The notes beneath the pieces are model-generated. The model did no database searches. It was not told the DNA's origin and worked only from the letters and a program-made list of their open reading frames with translations. A program made the translations under genes and the position numbers. From an uncultured Ruminococcus sp. (lineage in GTDB: Bacteria; Bacillota; Clostridia; Oscillospirales; Ruminococcaceae): a stretch of DNA of 64,000 nucleotides. Within the stretch, counting starts at the first letter, position 1, and every line of letters starts with the position of its first letter. Below are positions 1-9,480 of the stretch, in pieces. The stretch covers positions 1-64,000 of the forward strand of contig CAMWYX010000007.1 of the NCBI GenBank assembly GCA_947178575.1, written 5' to 3'.

Positions 1-68
1 TTTCTATTATATCACATTTTTTCTCTTATTGCAAGCTATTGGTACGGATTCTTAAAGGAGAAAAACTT

Positions 69-968
69 ATGAAGATACTCGTAACAGGCGGAACGGTTTT
101 TGTAAGCAGATATACTGCGGAATATTTTATCAAAAAGGGTCATGAAGTCTATGTCCTCAACAGAAATACAAGACCGCAGTCTGAGGGCGTAAAGCTGATT
201 GAATGCGACAGGCATAATCTCGGTGACAAACTGAAAAATACTTATTTTGATTCAGTTATTGATGTAACATCTTACAATGAAACAGATGTAAAAAATCTTG
301 TGAATGCACTCGGCGATTTCGGAAAGTATATAATGATAAGTTCAAGTGCTGTTTATCCCGAAACAAATCCACAGCCATTTACAGAAAATCAGGATTGCGG
401 ATTTAATATCCACTGGGAAGATTATGGAACAAACAAAATAAACGCTGAAAAGTATCTTATGAGTAAAATTCCAGATGTATATATTATCCGTCCGCCTTAT
501 CTCTATGGCAGAATGAATAATCTTTACAGAGAAGCATTTGTATTTGAATGTGCCGAAAAGAATCTGCCGTTTTTTGCACCAAAAAATAAAAAAATGCAGC
601 TGCATTTTTTTGATATTGAGGATTTGTGCGTATTTATTGAAAAAATCATTGCGTACAAGCCAGACAATCATATTTTCAACGTTGGCAATCCCGAAAGTGT
701 AAGTATAGAAGAATGGGTTAAACTCTGTTATGGAATACTCGGCAAAACGCCTGATGTAAGATGTGTACAGCCTGAAATAAATCAGCGTATGTACTTCCCG
801 TTCAGAAATTACGAGTATATCCTTGATGTGACAAAGCAGACGGAAATCATGTCCGATGTCAAACCTCTTTCAAAAGGCTTACAGCAGTCTTATGAATGGT
901 ACAGAAATAACCGTGAGTTAATAATCCGGAAGGATTATTTACAGTATATAAAAAATAATTTAATATAA
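69..968 (+). CDS. NAD-dependent epimerase/dehydratase family protein
   Basis: N-terminal MKILVTGGTVFVSRY Rossmann motif; start at 69 preferred over 39 because of the upstream aaaggag. Confidence 0.85.
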   Translation: MKILVTGGTVFVSRYTAEYFIKKGHEVYVLNRNTRPQSEGVKLIECDRHNLGDKLKNTYFDSVIDVTSYNETDVKNLVNALGDFGKYIMISSSAVYPETNPQPFTENQDCGFNIHWEDYGTNKINAEKYLMSKIPDVYIIRPPYLYGRMNNLYREAFVFECAEKNLPFFAPKNKKMQLHFFDIEDLCVFIEKIIAYKPDNHIFNVGNPESVSIEEWVKLCYGILGKTPDVRCVQPEINQRMYFPFRNYEYILDVTKQTEIMSDVKPLSKGLQQSYEWYRNNRELIIRKDYLQYIKNNLI

Positions 969-991
969 TTCGGCTGGAGTATGATTTATTT

Positions 992-1426
992 GTGAAACGA
1001 AAAACAAGAACAATTACAGTAAATGACAATAAATATGTGTGGTGGTATCGAGTAGGAGCAGGATTGGCAGAAATCAATCTGTCTCCGGTTAATGATAAGA
1101 CATCAGTAATTACAGTAAATTTTTTGTGCGATAATGCGGAAATCACTGATAAATACGAAAAATATATAGGAATCGGAAAATATCCCGAATATATTACAGT
1201 TCAGAAAGATTATAGTCTATGTGACATTAAGACTGTCTCGCCTAAAATGGCAGCTTTTATACTTTCGCATTTAAAGTCAGATGATTTTGTGGCAAGAAAG
1301 TATATTAGTTATAATGGATTTGATTTACTGGAAGAATGGGGATTTGTTGTAAATAAAATAACAGACGGAATTTACTGGGAAATAAATTTATATTCAAAGG
1401 AGAGTTATTTATGGAACACGATATAA
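992..1426 (+). CDS. hypothetical protein
   Basis: Open reading frame of 144 aa, same strand as flanking genes; no family recognised. Confidence 0.5.
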   Translation: MKRKTRTITVNDNKYVWWYRVGAGLAEINLSPVNDKTSVITVNFLCDNAEITDKYEKYIGIGKYPEYITVQKDYSLCDIKTVSPKMAAFILSHLKSDDFVARKYISYNGFDLLEEWGFVVNKITDGIYWEINLYSKESYLWNTI

Positions 1427-1716
1427 ATCTGAATATTCATTATACCATTCTAAAAAATTTATGGAACAAGGTTGTGGAAGTATTTCATTCCATGCCGTAC
1501 TGGAGTGGGAATGACTGCAATGCTGATGTAATGTGGACTGGTGATGACATAGAATTGTATTATTCGATCGAATCGGGCGGAATACAAATTACAGGACAAA
1601 TGCCGTATGAAACATGGCGGAAGTGGTATCCTGACTTAAAAAGAAAACTTACAGATGTACTTGGTTATGAAATTGGCGAACCCGAAGATGGCTATGATTT
1701 CAAATACTGGGACTGA
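1411..1716 (+). CDS. hypothetical protein
   Basis: 101-aa ORF with upstream aaaggaga, overlaps end of preceding ORF. Confidence 0.6.
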   Translation: MEHDINLNIHYTILKNLWNKVVEVFHSMPYWSGNDCNADVMWTGDDIELYYSIESGGIQITGQMPYETWRKWYPDLKRKLTDVLGYEIGEPEDGYDFKYWD

Positions 1717-1764
1717 TAGTTTCTGTTCAGATTATAAATTAAATTAACATAAAGGAGAAAAATT

Positions 1765-2982
1765 ATGACTACTTTTGAAGAACTCAGACGCAGAGGTCTG
1801 CTCGCCCAGCTGACCGACGAAAAAGAAATCGAAGAACTCGTAAACGCCGGAAAGGCAACGTTTTACATCGGATTCGACCCCACTGCCGACAGTCTGCACG
1901 TCGGACACTTTATGGCTCTCTGCCTGATGAAACGTCTGCAAATGGCAGGAAACAAGCCGATTGTGCTTATCGGCGGAGGTACTGCAATGATTGGCGACCC
2001 CTCCGGCAAAACCGATATGCGTAAAATGATGACCCCCGAAACAATTCAGCATAATGTTGACTGCTTCAAAAAACAGATGAGCCGTTTCATTGATTTTTCG
2101 GACGACAAGGCTATTGTTGTAAATAATGCCGACTGGCTTATGAATCTCAATTATATAGAGCTTCTCCGTGATGTCGGAGCTCATTTCAGCGTAAACCGTA
2201 TGCTCTCCCACGAATGCTACAAACAGCGTATGGAACGTGGACTCACTTTCCTTGAGTTCAACTACATGATTATGCAGAGTTACGATTTTCTTGAGCTTTT
2301 CCAGAAATACGGCTGTAATATGCAGTTCGGCGGTGACGACCAGTGGGCAAATATGCTCGGCGGTACGGAACTCATACGCCGTAAACTCGGAAAAGATGCA
2401 TACGCCATGACTATAACTCTCCTGCTCAATTCCGAGGGCAAAAAAATGGGCAAGACCGAAAAGGGTGCAGTATGGCTTGATGCGGAAAAAACATCGCCTT
2501 ACGAATTTTTCCAGTACTGGAGAAACGTCGCCGATGCAGATGTTATCAAATGCCTTAAAATGCTTACATTCGTTCCGGTCGAGGAAATCGAGGAAATGGA
2601 AAAAACCATGGAGGGTGCACAGTTCAACAAGGCAAAGGAACTCCTTGCATACGAACTTACAAAACTCGTACACGGAGAGGAAGAAGCCGAAAAAGCAAAA
2701 TCCGCAGCCAAAGCACTTTTCGGCGGAAGCGGTTCGGACGAAAATATGCCCTCTGTTGAAATCGATTCCGCAGAACTCACGGACGGCGGAATAGGACTTC
2801 TTACGCTTGTTGTCAAAGCCGGTCTCGCTCCGTCTGTTTCGGAAGCACGCCGTCTTGTACAGCAGGGCGGAATCACCGTAAACGATAACAAGATGACCGA
2901 CGGAAAAGCAATAATCAAGCTTGACGGCGATGTCATTATCCGCAAGGGCAAAAAAGCATTCAGAAAAATAACTGTTAAATAA
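1765..2982 (+). CDS. tyrS: tyrosyl-tRNA synthetase
   Basis: HVGH class I signature, GRTSE-like KMGKTE (KMSKS loop), C-terminal S4 domain; RBS aaaggag. Confidence 0.97.
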   Translation: MTTFEELRRRGLLAQLTDEKEIEELVNAGKATFYIGFDPTADSLHVGHFMALCLMKRLQMAGNKPIVLIGGGTAMIGDPSGKTDMRKMMTPETIQHNVDCFKKQMSRFIDFSDDKAIVVNNADWLMNLNYIELLRDVGAHFSVNRMLSHECYKQRMERGLTFLEFNYMIMQSYDFLELFQKYGCNMQFGGDDQWANMLGGTELIRRKLGKDAYAMTITLLLNSEGKKMGKTEKGAVWLDAEKTSPYEFFQYWRNVADADVIKCLKMLTFVPVEEIEEMEKTMEGAQFNKAKELLAYELTKLVHGEEEAEKAKSAAKALFGGSGSDENMPSVEIDSAELTDGGIGLLTLVVKAGLAPSVSEARRLVQQGGITVNDNKMTDGKAIIKLDGDVIIRKGKKAFRKITVK

Positions 2983-3010
2983 TAAAATAAAAACTCCATA
3001 AAGAAATTTT

Positions 3011-3052
3011 CGCCATAGAACTTACGATTTTCAGTCAAGAAGTGCTATGGCG
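3011..3052 (+). terminator. hairpin after tyrS (CGCCATAG...CTATGGCG)
   Basis: 8-bp perfect inverted arms at 3011-3018 and 3045-3052. Confidence 0.5.
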
Positions 3053-3131
3053 TTTCTATTGACAATGTAACAGCTTTGATATATAATTATTACTAAGATA
3101 AATTGAAATTTAGAAAAGAGTGAATACTGTG

Positions 3132-3803
3132 ATGAATGAGTTTGAAAATAAATTACATCTAAAAGTAAATGCGTTTAAAATATGGGCTAAAACAAATTAC
3201 CCCGAAATAACAGAAGATAACGATAATGGCGAATGGTGTTTTTGCGATGAATTTGATGAAATGTATGAATCTGCTCTTAGTATTATACAGAAAAGTTCTG
3301 CTTCAAATGCAACCGAACAAATAATTAATGATTTGTTATATGCTATCGCAAGAGATAATGAATGTGAGAACATTGTGGAAGTATTGGTAGATTACGATGA
3401 CTGGTTTGCCTTGTTGTGCAGATATAGTTTAAAATCACCTTATACAAATGCCAAATGGCAATTTGCTGTAAAATTAAAGAACTACAAGTGTAGTAATGAC
3501 CTTAAAGATTTAATATTTGAGTTTCTTTCAACTGGAGATGAATATACCGAGAGACTTGCTTTGCAGTCGTTAGCATATATTTATCCGGAACAAGCAGAGA
3601 AATATGCAGTAGAGTTTTGGAACAGGAACAAATATGAATATGATGAATACCAGAAAATCATGGTTCTTCATGTCTTATATCAAATCCATTCGCCAAATTT
3701 AAAGTTATATTTAGAAATGGCTGAAAATTTAAACTATAAGTATCTTAAAGAAAACGCACAGGAGATTAGTAGAAAATTAAAAACTGATAACTCCGTGAAT
3801 TGA
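3132..3803 (+). CDS. HEAT-repeat-like hypothetical protein
   Basis: Helical-repeat pattern; alternative GTG start at 3120. Confidence 0.6.
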   Translation: MNEFENKLHLKVNAFKIWAKTNYPEITEDNDNGEWCFCDEFDEMYESALSIIQKSSASNATEQIINDLLYAIARDNECENIVEVLVDYDDWFALLCRYSLKSPYTNAKWQFAVKLKNYKCSNDLKDLIFEFLSTGDEYTERLALQSLAYIYPEQAEKYAVEFWNRNKYEYDEYQKIMVLHVLYQIHSPNLKLYLEMAENLNYKYLKENAQEISRKLKTDNSVN

Positions 3804-3843
3804 TATAAATTCTGATTTATGCGAGTAATCGAATATTAACAAT

Positions 3844-3881
3844 AAGCTCCTAAGCAGTTATCAATAATTGCTTAGGAGCTT
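3844..3881. terminator. Rho-independent terminator
   Basis: Perfect 13-bp inverted repeat AAGCTCCTAAGCA/TGCTTAGGAGCTT followed by a T-rich tract. Confidence 0.8.
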
Positions 3882-3928
3882 AAGCTTCTTTTTGAGTATC
3901 AAACTGATATTCACGGAGCTTTTTTATA

Positions 3929-5149
3929 TCATGCCTGCACTGCTTTACGGATTACCGTTCCGGCAGGGAAAACGGTTTCACACGGGAAAGAGAATTTCAT
4001 CATTGCATGATTTGCGGTTTCTATTTTTTCACCGTTCTCGTTGTATAAAACATCAAGTTTCATTACAACCGGTTTCACGGACGGCGGAAGTAATTCTACT
4101 TCATCTCCGGAGAAAAATCTGTTACGCTGAGTGCAGTACACAACGCCGTTTTCGCATTTTTCCACGACGGCGACGATATCATAATTCCTGATATATCCGC
4201 TGTTTTCGTAATACTGCGAATTATCCGGCGTACCGAAAAAGAATCCTTTGCAGTATTGTCTGTGGCTGACTTTATACACCTCGTCACGAATCCAGTCCGG
4301 AAGTTTAAAATCATGCGGATTGCGGTAATATTCATCAACCGCCATTCTGTAGGCGTTGGCGATGACCGTGACATAGTACGCCGATTTGGCACGTCCCTCG
4401 ATTTTAAGGCTTGTAACGCCTGCTTCTGCGAGTTTGTCGATATGTTCAATCATGCACATATCTTTTGCGTTGAGGATATACGTACCTCTTTCGTCCTCAA
4501 ACACGGGAAAATATTCTCCAGGGCGTTTTTCCTCCATGAGATGATACCCCCAGCGACAAGGCTGAGCACATTCGCCACGGTTTGCGTCACGGTTGACGAG
4601 ATACTGCGACAGCAGACAACGCCCCGAAAACGACACGCACATTGCTCCGTGGACGAAACATTCTATATCCATATCGGGATTTGTTTTTGCCCTGATTTCC
4701 GCAATTTCGTCAAGCGAGAGCTCACGGGCGAGAACGATTCTTTTTGCTCCGAGGTTATAGAGTTCACGGGCGGTTGCATAGTTCACGATACCGGTCTGCG
4801 TTGAGATATGTATTTCCATATCCGGAGCATATCTCTTTACAAGCATAAGCAGACCGATGTCGGCGACTATGAGAGCATCGACTTTTGCGTCGACGGCTTC
4901 TTTCACGAACTTTTCAAATAACGGGATTTCGTTGTTCCGTGGAAGTGTATTGCACGTAAGATACACTTTTACTCCCTTGGAATGTGCCGATTTGACCGCT
5001 TTTACAAGCTGGTCAAAATCAAAATTTATAGGCGAGGCACGCATACCGAACTGTTTTCTTCCGAGATATACCGCATCTGCACCGTAATTCAAAGCTGCCG
5101 TAAGGCGTTCCTCGTCGCCTGCCGGTGCAAGAACTTCAAGTCTGTCCAT
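3929..5149 (-). CDS. peptidase U32 family protein
   Basis: LAPAGDEERLTAALNYGADAVYLGRKQFGMRA and ECFVHGAMCVSFSGRCLLSQYL, typical U32 motifs. Confidence 0.92.
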   Translation of the reverse strand: MDRLEVLAPAGDEERLTAALNYGADAVYLGRKQFGMRASPINFDFDQLVKAVKSAHSKGVKVYLTCNTLPRNNEIPLFEKFVKEAVDAKVDALIVADIGLLMLVKRYAPDMEIHISTQTGIVNYATARELYNLGAKRIVLARELSLDEIAEIRAKTNPDMDIECFVHGAMCVSFSGRCLLSQYLVNRDANRGECAQPCRWGYHLMEEKRPGEYFPVFEDERGTYILNAKDMCMIEHIDKLAEAGVTSLKIEGRAKSAYYVTVIANAYRMAVDEYYRNPHDFKLPDWIRDEVYKVSHRQYCKGFFFGTPDNSQYYENSGYIRNYDIVAVVEKCENGVVYCTQRNRFFSGDEVELLPPSVKPVVMKLDVLYNENGEKIETANHAMMKFSFPCETVFPAGTVIRKAVQA

Positions 5150-5179
5150 AAAAACACCTTTCTGAACTATTATTTTTAT

Positions 5180-6469
5180 TTAGTTATTCTTTGCTTCTGC
5201 ATACTGTTCCTCAATCATGGCCTGATTTGCTTCATGCTCGTCGAGGTCTGCTGCGAAGTAAGTTTCCTTTGTGTTTATATTTGCGATGAAATAGAAGTAA
5301 TCCGTCTTTTTAGCCGTAAGAACAGCATCAATGGCATCAAGACCGGGATTGCATATAGGGCCGGGGGGAAGTCCGGGGCTTTTATACGTATCGTACGCAT
5401 CGACGATTGTCTGGTCGAAATACTGCATATTCGGGCGTATAACGTCTTTGGAATAGTTCGATGTCGGGTCAGACTGCAAAAGCGGGAAAGTATCGGAATT
5501 GTTAAGTCTGTTCCAGAATACAGATGCTACATCATTCATGACCGCACGTCGTGAGGCTTCTTTCTGAACGAGAGAAGCGAAAGTTATAAGCTGGTCAAGG
5601 CTGAGATTGAGTTCGCTCATTTTTGCACGGCGTTCGTCGTCGAGTTTCTGGTCGAAGTTGTAATAGATTTTCTGACAAACTTCTTCCGGCGTGCTGTTTT
5701 CGTAGAAGAAATACGTATCGGGGAAAAGATAGCCCTCCATTCTCTGGAACTTGATAGACGAATCAAGAGGAAGTAAATCTTCAAACGAAACGCCGTATCC
5801 GCCCGAATTGAAGTAGAAGATAAATTCATCGGCATCACATATATGATTTTCTTCAAGAAGATTTCCGGCATCGATAAGGGTTATTCCTTCAGGGAATGTA
5901 ATCTGTATGGATTCGCCCATTTCCTCTGTAGGAATTTTTGTAAGTTCCTCGATAATTGTTTCATATGGCATATTCGGACGTACAAAATGTTCGCCGACAA
6001 TATATCCCAAATCTTCGCCACGGAAATCGGCAAATATCTTGAAAGCGTCGGACGACCTTATAATTCCGTCCTCCTGAAGCATGATAGCGATTTGTTCTGT
6101 GGTTGCCCCCTCCGGAACGACTATTACCTGAGTATTTTCACTCTTGCCGATTCCGAGCATATCTTTTCCGAAACTTATTATCACAAGGGACGATATAATA
6201 GATATACCGAAAATCAGCGTTACGAGTATAAGAATAGCCGAAATCCTGTTTGACCTGCGTTTTTTCTTTTTCTTTTTTCTGCGGGGAGCTCTGCTCACGG
6301 AAGTATTATCCCGTAAATCTCTCTGCGGATTGTCCTTGACGTCTTCGGCGGAATCCGGCTCTTCCGGAATTTCACTGTGGGAAATATCATTGAACACGGT
6401 TGTTTTTTCTGTATCTGTTTCTTCCGGCGTTTTGTCATTGCCGTTTATAATTTCTTTTTCATCACTCAT
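5180..6469 (-). CDS. mltG: endolytic transglycosylase MltG
   Basis: Single TM helix, EGxTxxQIA LysM-like start, LVQKEASRRA...ASVFWNRL and SPGLPPGPICNPG motifs; start at internal Met (MSDEKE). Confidence 0.93.
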   Translation of the reverse strand: MSDEKEIINGNDKTPEETDTEKTTVFNDISHSEIPEEPDSAEDVKDNPQRDLRDNTSVSRAPRRKKKKKKRRSNRISAILILVTLIFGISIISSLVIISFGKDMLGIGKSENTQVIVVPEGATTEQIAIMLQEDGIIRSSDAFKIFADFRGEDLGYIVGEHFVRPNMPYETIIEELTKIPTEEMGESIQITFPEGITLIDAGNLLEENHICDADEFIFYFNSGGYGVSFEDLLPLDSSIKFQRMEGYLFPDTYFFYENSTPEEVCQKIYYNFDQKLDDERRAKMSELNLSLDQLITFASLVQKEASRRAVMNDVASVFWNRLNNSDTFPLLQSDPTSNYSKDVIRPNMQYFDQTIVDAYDTYKSPGLPPGPICNPGLDAIDAVLTAKKTDYFYFIANINTKETYFAADLDEHEANQAMIEEQYAEAKNN

Positions 6470-7028
6470 TGCAAAGCACCAGCCTTTCTTCGGTTGCAAT
6501 CGCTTTAATTTTTACATCATGCTCTGCGACAGGCAGATGAGAAACAACAAGTTTCTCATAAGCCGGAGCAATCGTATACATATCCGGATATTTTTTTAAA
6601 AAGCGGTCGTAATATCCGCCTCCGTAGCCGAGCCGTCCGCCGTTTTCGGTAAAGGCAAGTCCGGGAACTATACAGACTGTTCTTTCCGATATTTCGGGAA
6701 CAGGTTCATTTCCGGACGGTTCGGGAATACCGTATCTGCCTTCATGTAGTTCGTCCGCCGACTTAACGGTATGAAATGTCATTATTCCGGAATTTCCGCA
6801 TTTAGGATAAGCAACTGTTATATTCTGTTTTATAAGTTCGTGAGCAATCCGCCACGTATCGGCTTCCGAACCGAATGACGCATAAATCAGCACGCAGTCG
6901 GCATCAACGACTTGTCCAAAGCTGAGTATGCGACCGGCTATGGATTTGTCTTTTCCGGAATCCTTGATTTTTTCACGCAGCTCCGAAAAATACTTCCGCA
7001 GAGCTTTTTTATCAGCCGGATTAGTCAC
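6462..7028 (-). CDS. 5-formyltetrahydrofolate cyclo-ligase
   Basis: VPGLAFTENGGRLGYGGGYYDRFL signature; probable GTG start at 7028. Confidence 0.9.
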   Translation of the reverse strand: MTNPADKKALRKYFSELREKIKDSGKDKSIAGRILSFGQVVDADCVLIYASFGSEADTWRIAHELIKQNITVAYPKCGNSGIMTFHTVKSADELHEGRYGIPEPSGNEPVPEISERTVCIVPGLAFTENGGRLGYGGGYYDRFLKKYPDMYTIAPAYEKLVVSHLPVAEHDVKIKAIATEERLVLCNE

Positions 7029-7563
7029 AGAGTACCGCCTTGAATTGTCTGTCGCTTTCTTCTTTGGAGACGGCACGTTCCACGAGGGCGAGTGCAAATT
7101 TCATGGCAGCACCTGCTCCTCTTGATGTTATAATATTTCCGTCTGTCACAACGGCTTGCGGAATAATTTCCGCACCCTCAAGCTGTGACTCAAATCCGGA
7201 ATAGCACACAGCTTTTCTGCCTCTGAGAAGTCCCTTATGACCGAGAATCGACGGAGCAGCACATATTGCCCCTATTGTGATATTCTTTTCCATGCAGAAA
7301 TCGATAGCATTCTGAACGTATTCCGATTTTTCGAGGTTAAGAGTTCCGGGCATACCACCAGGTAGAACTATCATTTCGAGTTCGTCCGTCAACGGAGCTT
7401 CCTGAGCGATTGTATCGGTGATTACGGGAATCCCGTGAGAGCCGGTGATTATATTATCCCCGATTCCTACGGTAATAACCTTTTTTCCTGCACGTCTCAG
7501 CATATCAACAGGAGTAATTGCTTCTGTTTCTTCAAATCCTTGAGCAAGGTAAACATAAATCAT
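7021..7563 (-). CDS. DJ-1/PfpI family protein
   Basis: LAQGFEETEAITPVDMLRRAG and AICAAPSILG motifs. Confidence 0.93.
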   Translation of the reverse strand: MIYVYLAQGFEETEAITPVDMLRRAGKKVITVGIGDNIITGSHGIPVITDTIAQEAPLTDELEMIVLPGGMPGTLNLEKSEYVQNAIDFCMEKNITIGAICAAPSILGHKGLLRGRKAVCYSGFESQLEGAEIIPQAVVTDGNIITSRGAGAAMKFALALVERAVSKEESDRQFKAVLCD

Positions 7564-7592
7564 AAAAATTTTCTCCTTATCTGATTTATCTA

Positions 7593-8486
7593 TTATTTAA
7601 ATTTTACAACATATTTATTCAGCAGAAAAGCCGGATAATACGAAAGTTTTGATTTTCTCAGTCCGTCTATTCCCAAATCTTCTTCACGGTTTATATATGT
7701 ATATCCGTCTGTACACGCACGGATAAAGCAGTTGTTTATTCCGGCGTATATTCCGTTATAGTTTCTGTCAGCTTTTTCGATGTGTATACCGAAAGTATCT
7801 GAATTAAGTTTTTCGCCGACCGTTACGGCAGCGATTTTACCGTTTATGCGGATTATTCCGCCGGAGAGATTGAGTTCTTCAAAGAAGCTGAAAAAGGTAT
7901 TGACAGCGTATTGTTCGGCTATGGCGGAATGATTTTTTCCGGAATCCTGACGGCTGTTATAGTCATCTGTGATGAATTTTATGCAGTCGTCGTAATCTTT
8001 TTCCATGATAATGGAAAATTCGTAATCAAGCTCATTGAATCTTGCAAGATGAGTACGTTTGTGATGATATTTTTTTCCTGCAAGTTCTGCGAGGTCGCTC
8101 TGGCGGTAGATATAGTCGCTTCCGTCACGGTCGTGTGTGAAATCGAATTTATCCGGAAAAAGTTCGTCAAGCATTCTGAGGGAATTTTCAGTAACTCCGC
8201 CGATTTGCAGAGGATAGCCATAATTTTCCGAAAACCGTTTCATTTCGTGGATAACTTCACGATAATCCCCCGCTCCTGCCGGAAGAGTGAACAGCGGAAT
8301 ATTGTCATCTGTATCAAAAGCACAGATTATATAGAAATCCTTGAAAAAACATATTTCAGAACCGGCAAGCCTGCACCATGCCAGATTATTGGCAAACGAA
8401 TATTCACAGCCCATAAAACCGGATTTTTCAAGAGCCATGTTTATTCTGTCTCTGTCCGCAAGCCGTATCTGACGGAACTCAAGCAT
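7593..8486 (-). CDS. DUF2156 (phosphatidylglycerol lysyltransferase C-terminal-like) protein
   Basis: FANNLAWCR and YIYRQSDLAELAGKKYHHKRTHLARF pattern of DUF2156/GNAT-fold proteins. Confidence 0.8.
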   Translation of the reverse strand: MLEFRQIRLADRDRINMALEKSGFMGCEYSFANNLAWCRLAGSEICFFKDFYIICAFDTDDNIPLFTLPAGAGDYREVIHEMKRFSENYGYPLQIGGVTENSLRMLDELFPDKFDFTHDRDGSDYIYRQSDLAELAGKKYHHKRTHLARFNELDYEFSIIMEKDYDDCIKFITDDYNSRQDSGKNHSAIAEQYAVNTFFSFFEELNLSGGIIRINGKIAAVTVGEKLNSDTFGIHIEKADRNYNGIYAGINNCFIRACTDGYTYINREEDLGIDGLRKSKLSYYPAFLLNKYVVKFK

Positions 8487-9261
8487 TATTTCTGTCTCCT
8501 GTAAGGTTTCTGAAATATTCTTTGACTTCGGTCATTTTTCCGCAGGACATTTTACCTTCGGGACATCTGCCGGTAGCAACGCATGACGGACCGGCATATC
8601 TGAAAATATGCGGAGCTTTTTCGAGACATATTCTGAGCATTTCGTTTGCAACCGCCTGTATTTCCCACTGAGCACGGCGACAGCACCGGTGACGGAAGAA
8701 ATTGAAAAGTGAACGGACATTCATTGTGACGATTATTTTTGTTTCGCAGGCATTCGGGAGAACAAAACGGGCATCTTCGTTGGCGAGTTTATTTGCCTTT
8801 GACAAGGCGGATTTTTCGTCCGTACCCTCCGCCATTAAACGCTCTTTATGCGACTGAACAAGAATATCTGCTATTTTCTGATAGCTTTCTGTAATTTCAT
8901 TCATTATGCGGTCGAACTCTGTTTTTGCCTCCGGATTTTTCTGTATTTCCGGAGGAGTTATAAAGCCGAAACTGTTTTCGCTGACATAACGCTGACTTTT
9001 CTGGGAATACGAAGCTATTCTGTGGCGGACAAGCTGGTGCGAACAGGCACGGGAAATCCCCTCGATTCCGAAAGTAAAGCTGACATGTTCCATAACACTC
9101 TCATGACCTATCGATACCAGCATATCGATAAATCCGGCAGTTTTTTCATCTGTAAGACCGTTGCGTATATCGTCGATACCGCTTGACGAATAGCATAATT
9201 TTGCGGCGGAAGCGGCGGTTTTTTCCGGTTCGGGAGTATGTGCAAGAAGTGTAACTTTCAT
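8479..9261 (-). CDS. thyX: FAD-dependent thymidylate synthase
   Basis: ThyX motif RHRIASYSQKSQRY. Confidence 0.96.
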   Translation of the reverse strand: MKVTLLAHTPEPEKTAASAAKLCYSSSGIDDIRNGLTDEKTAGFIDMLVSIGHESVMEHVSFTFGIEGISRACSHQLVRHRIASYSQKSQRYVSENSFGFITPPEIQKNPEAKTEFDRIMNEITESYQKIADILVQSHKERLMAEGTDEKSALSKANKLANEDARFVLPNACETKIIVTMNVRSLFNFFRHRCCRRAQWEIQAVANEMLRICLEKAPHIFRYAGPSCVATGRCPEGKMSCGKMTEVKEYFRNLTGDRNNA

Positions 9262-9480
9262 TCTTAAATCATTCCTTTTCAGTACATATAATATTATTTT
9301 ATCATTTTTCGTGCGTTACGTCAAGTAAAATCACAGATTTTTTTATATTGATATGATTTATTGTGAAATTGCACAGGATTTTCAGCAGGTTCACAATAAA
9401 ATATATGAAGTAAAAAATGTTGTAAAATTTCGGAACATATGGTATAATATGGATATGTGCATTCCGTCCTGTGAGGTGAT

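Noticed and set aside
1744-2673. 309-aa minus-strand ORF
   Set aside because: Antisense shadow of tyrS.
4982-5554. 190-aa plus-strand ORF
   Set aside because: Overlaps the U32 peptidase and mltG genes antisense; no coding motif.
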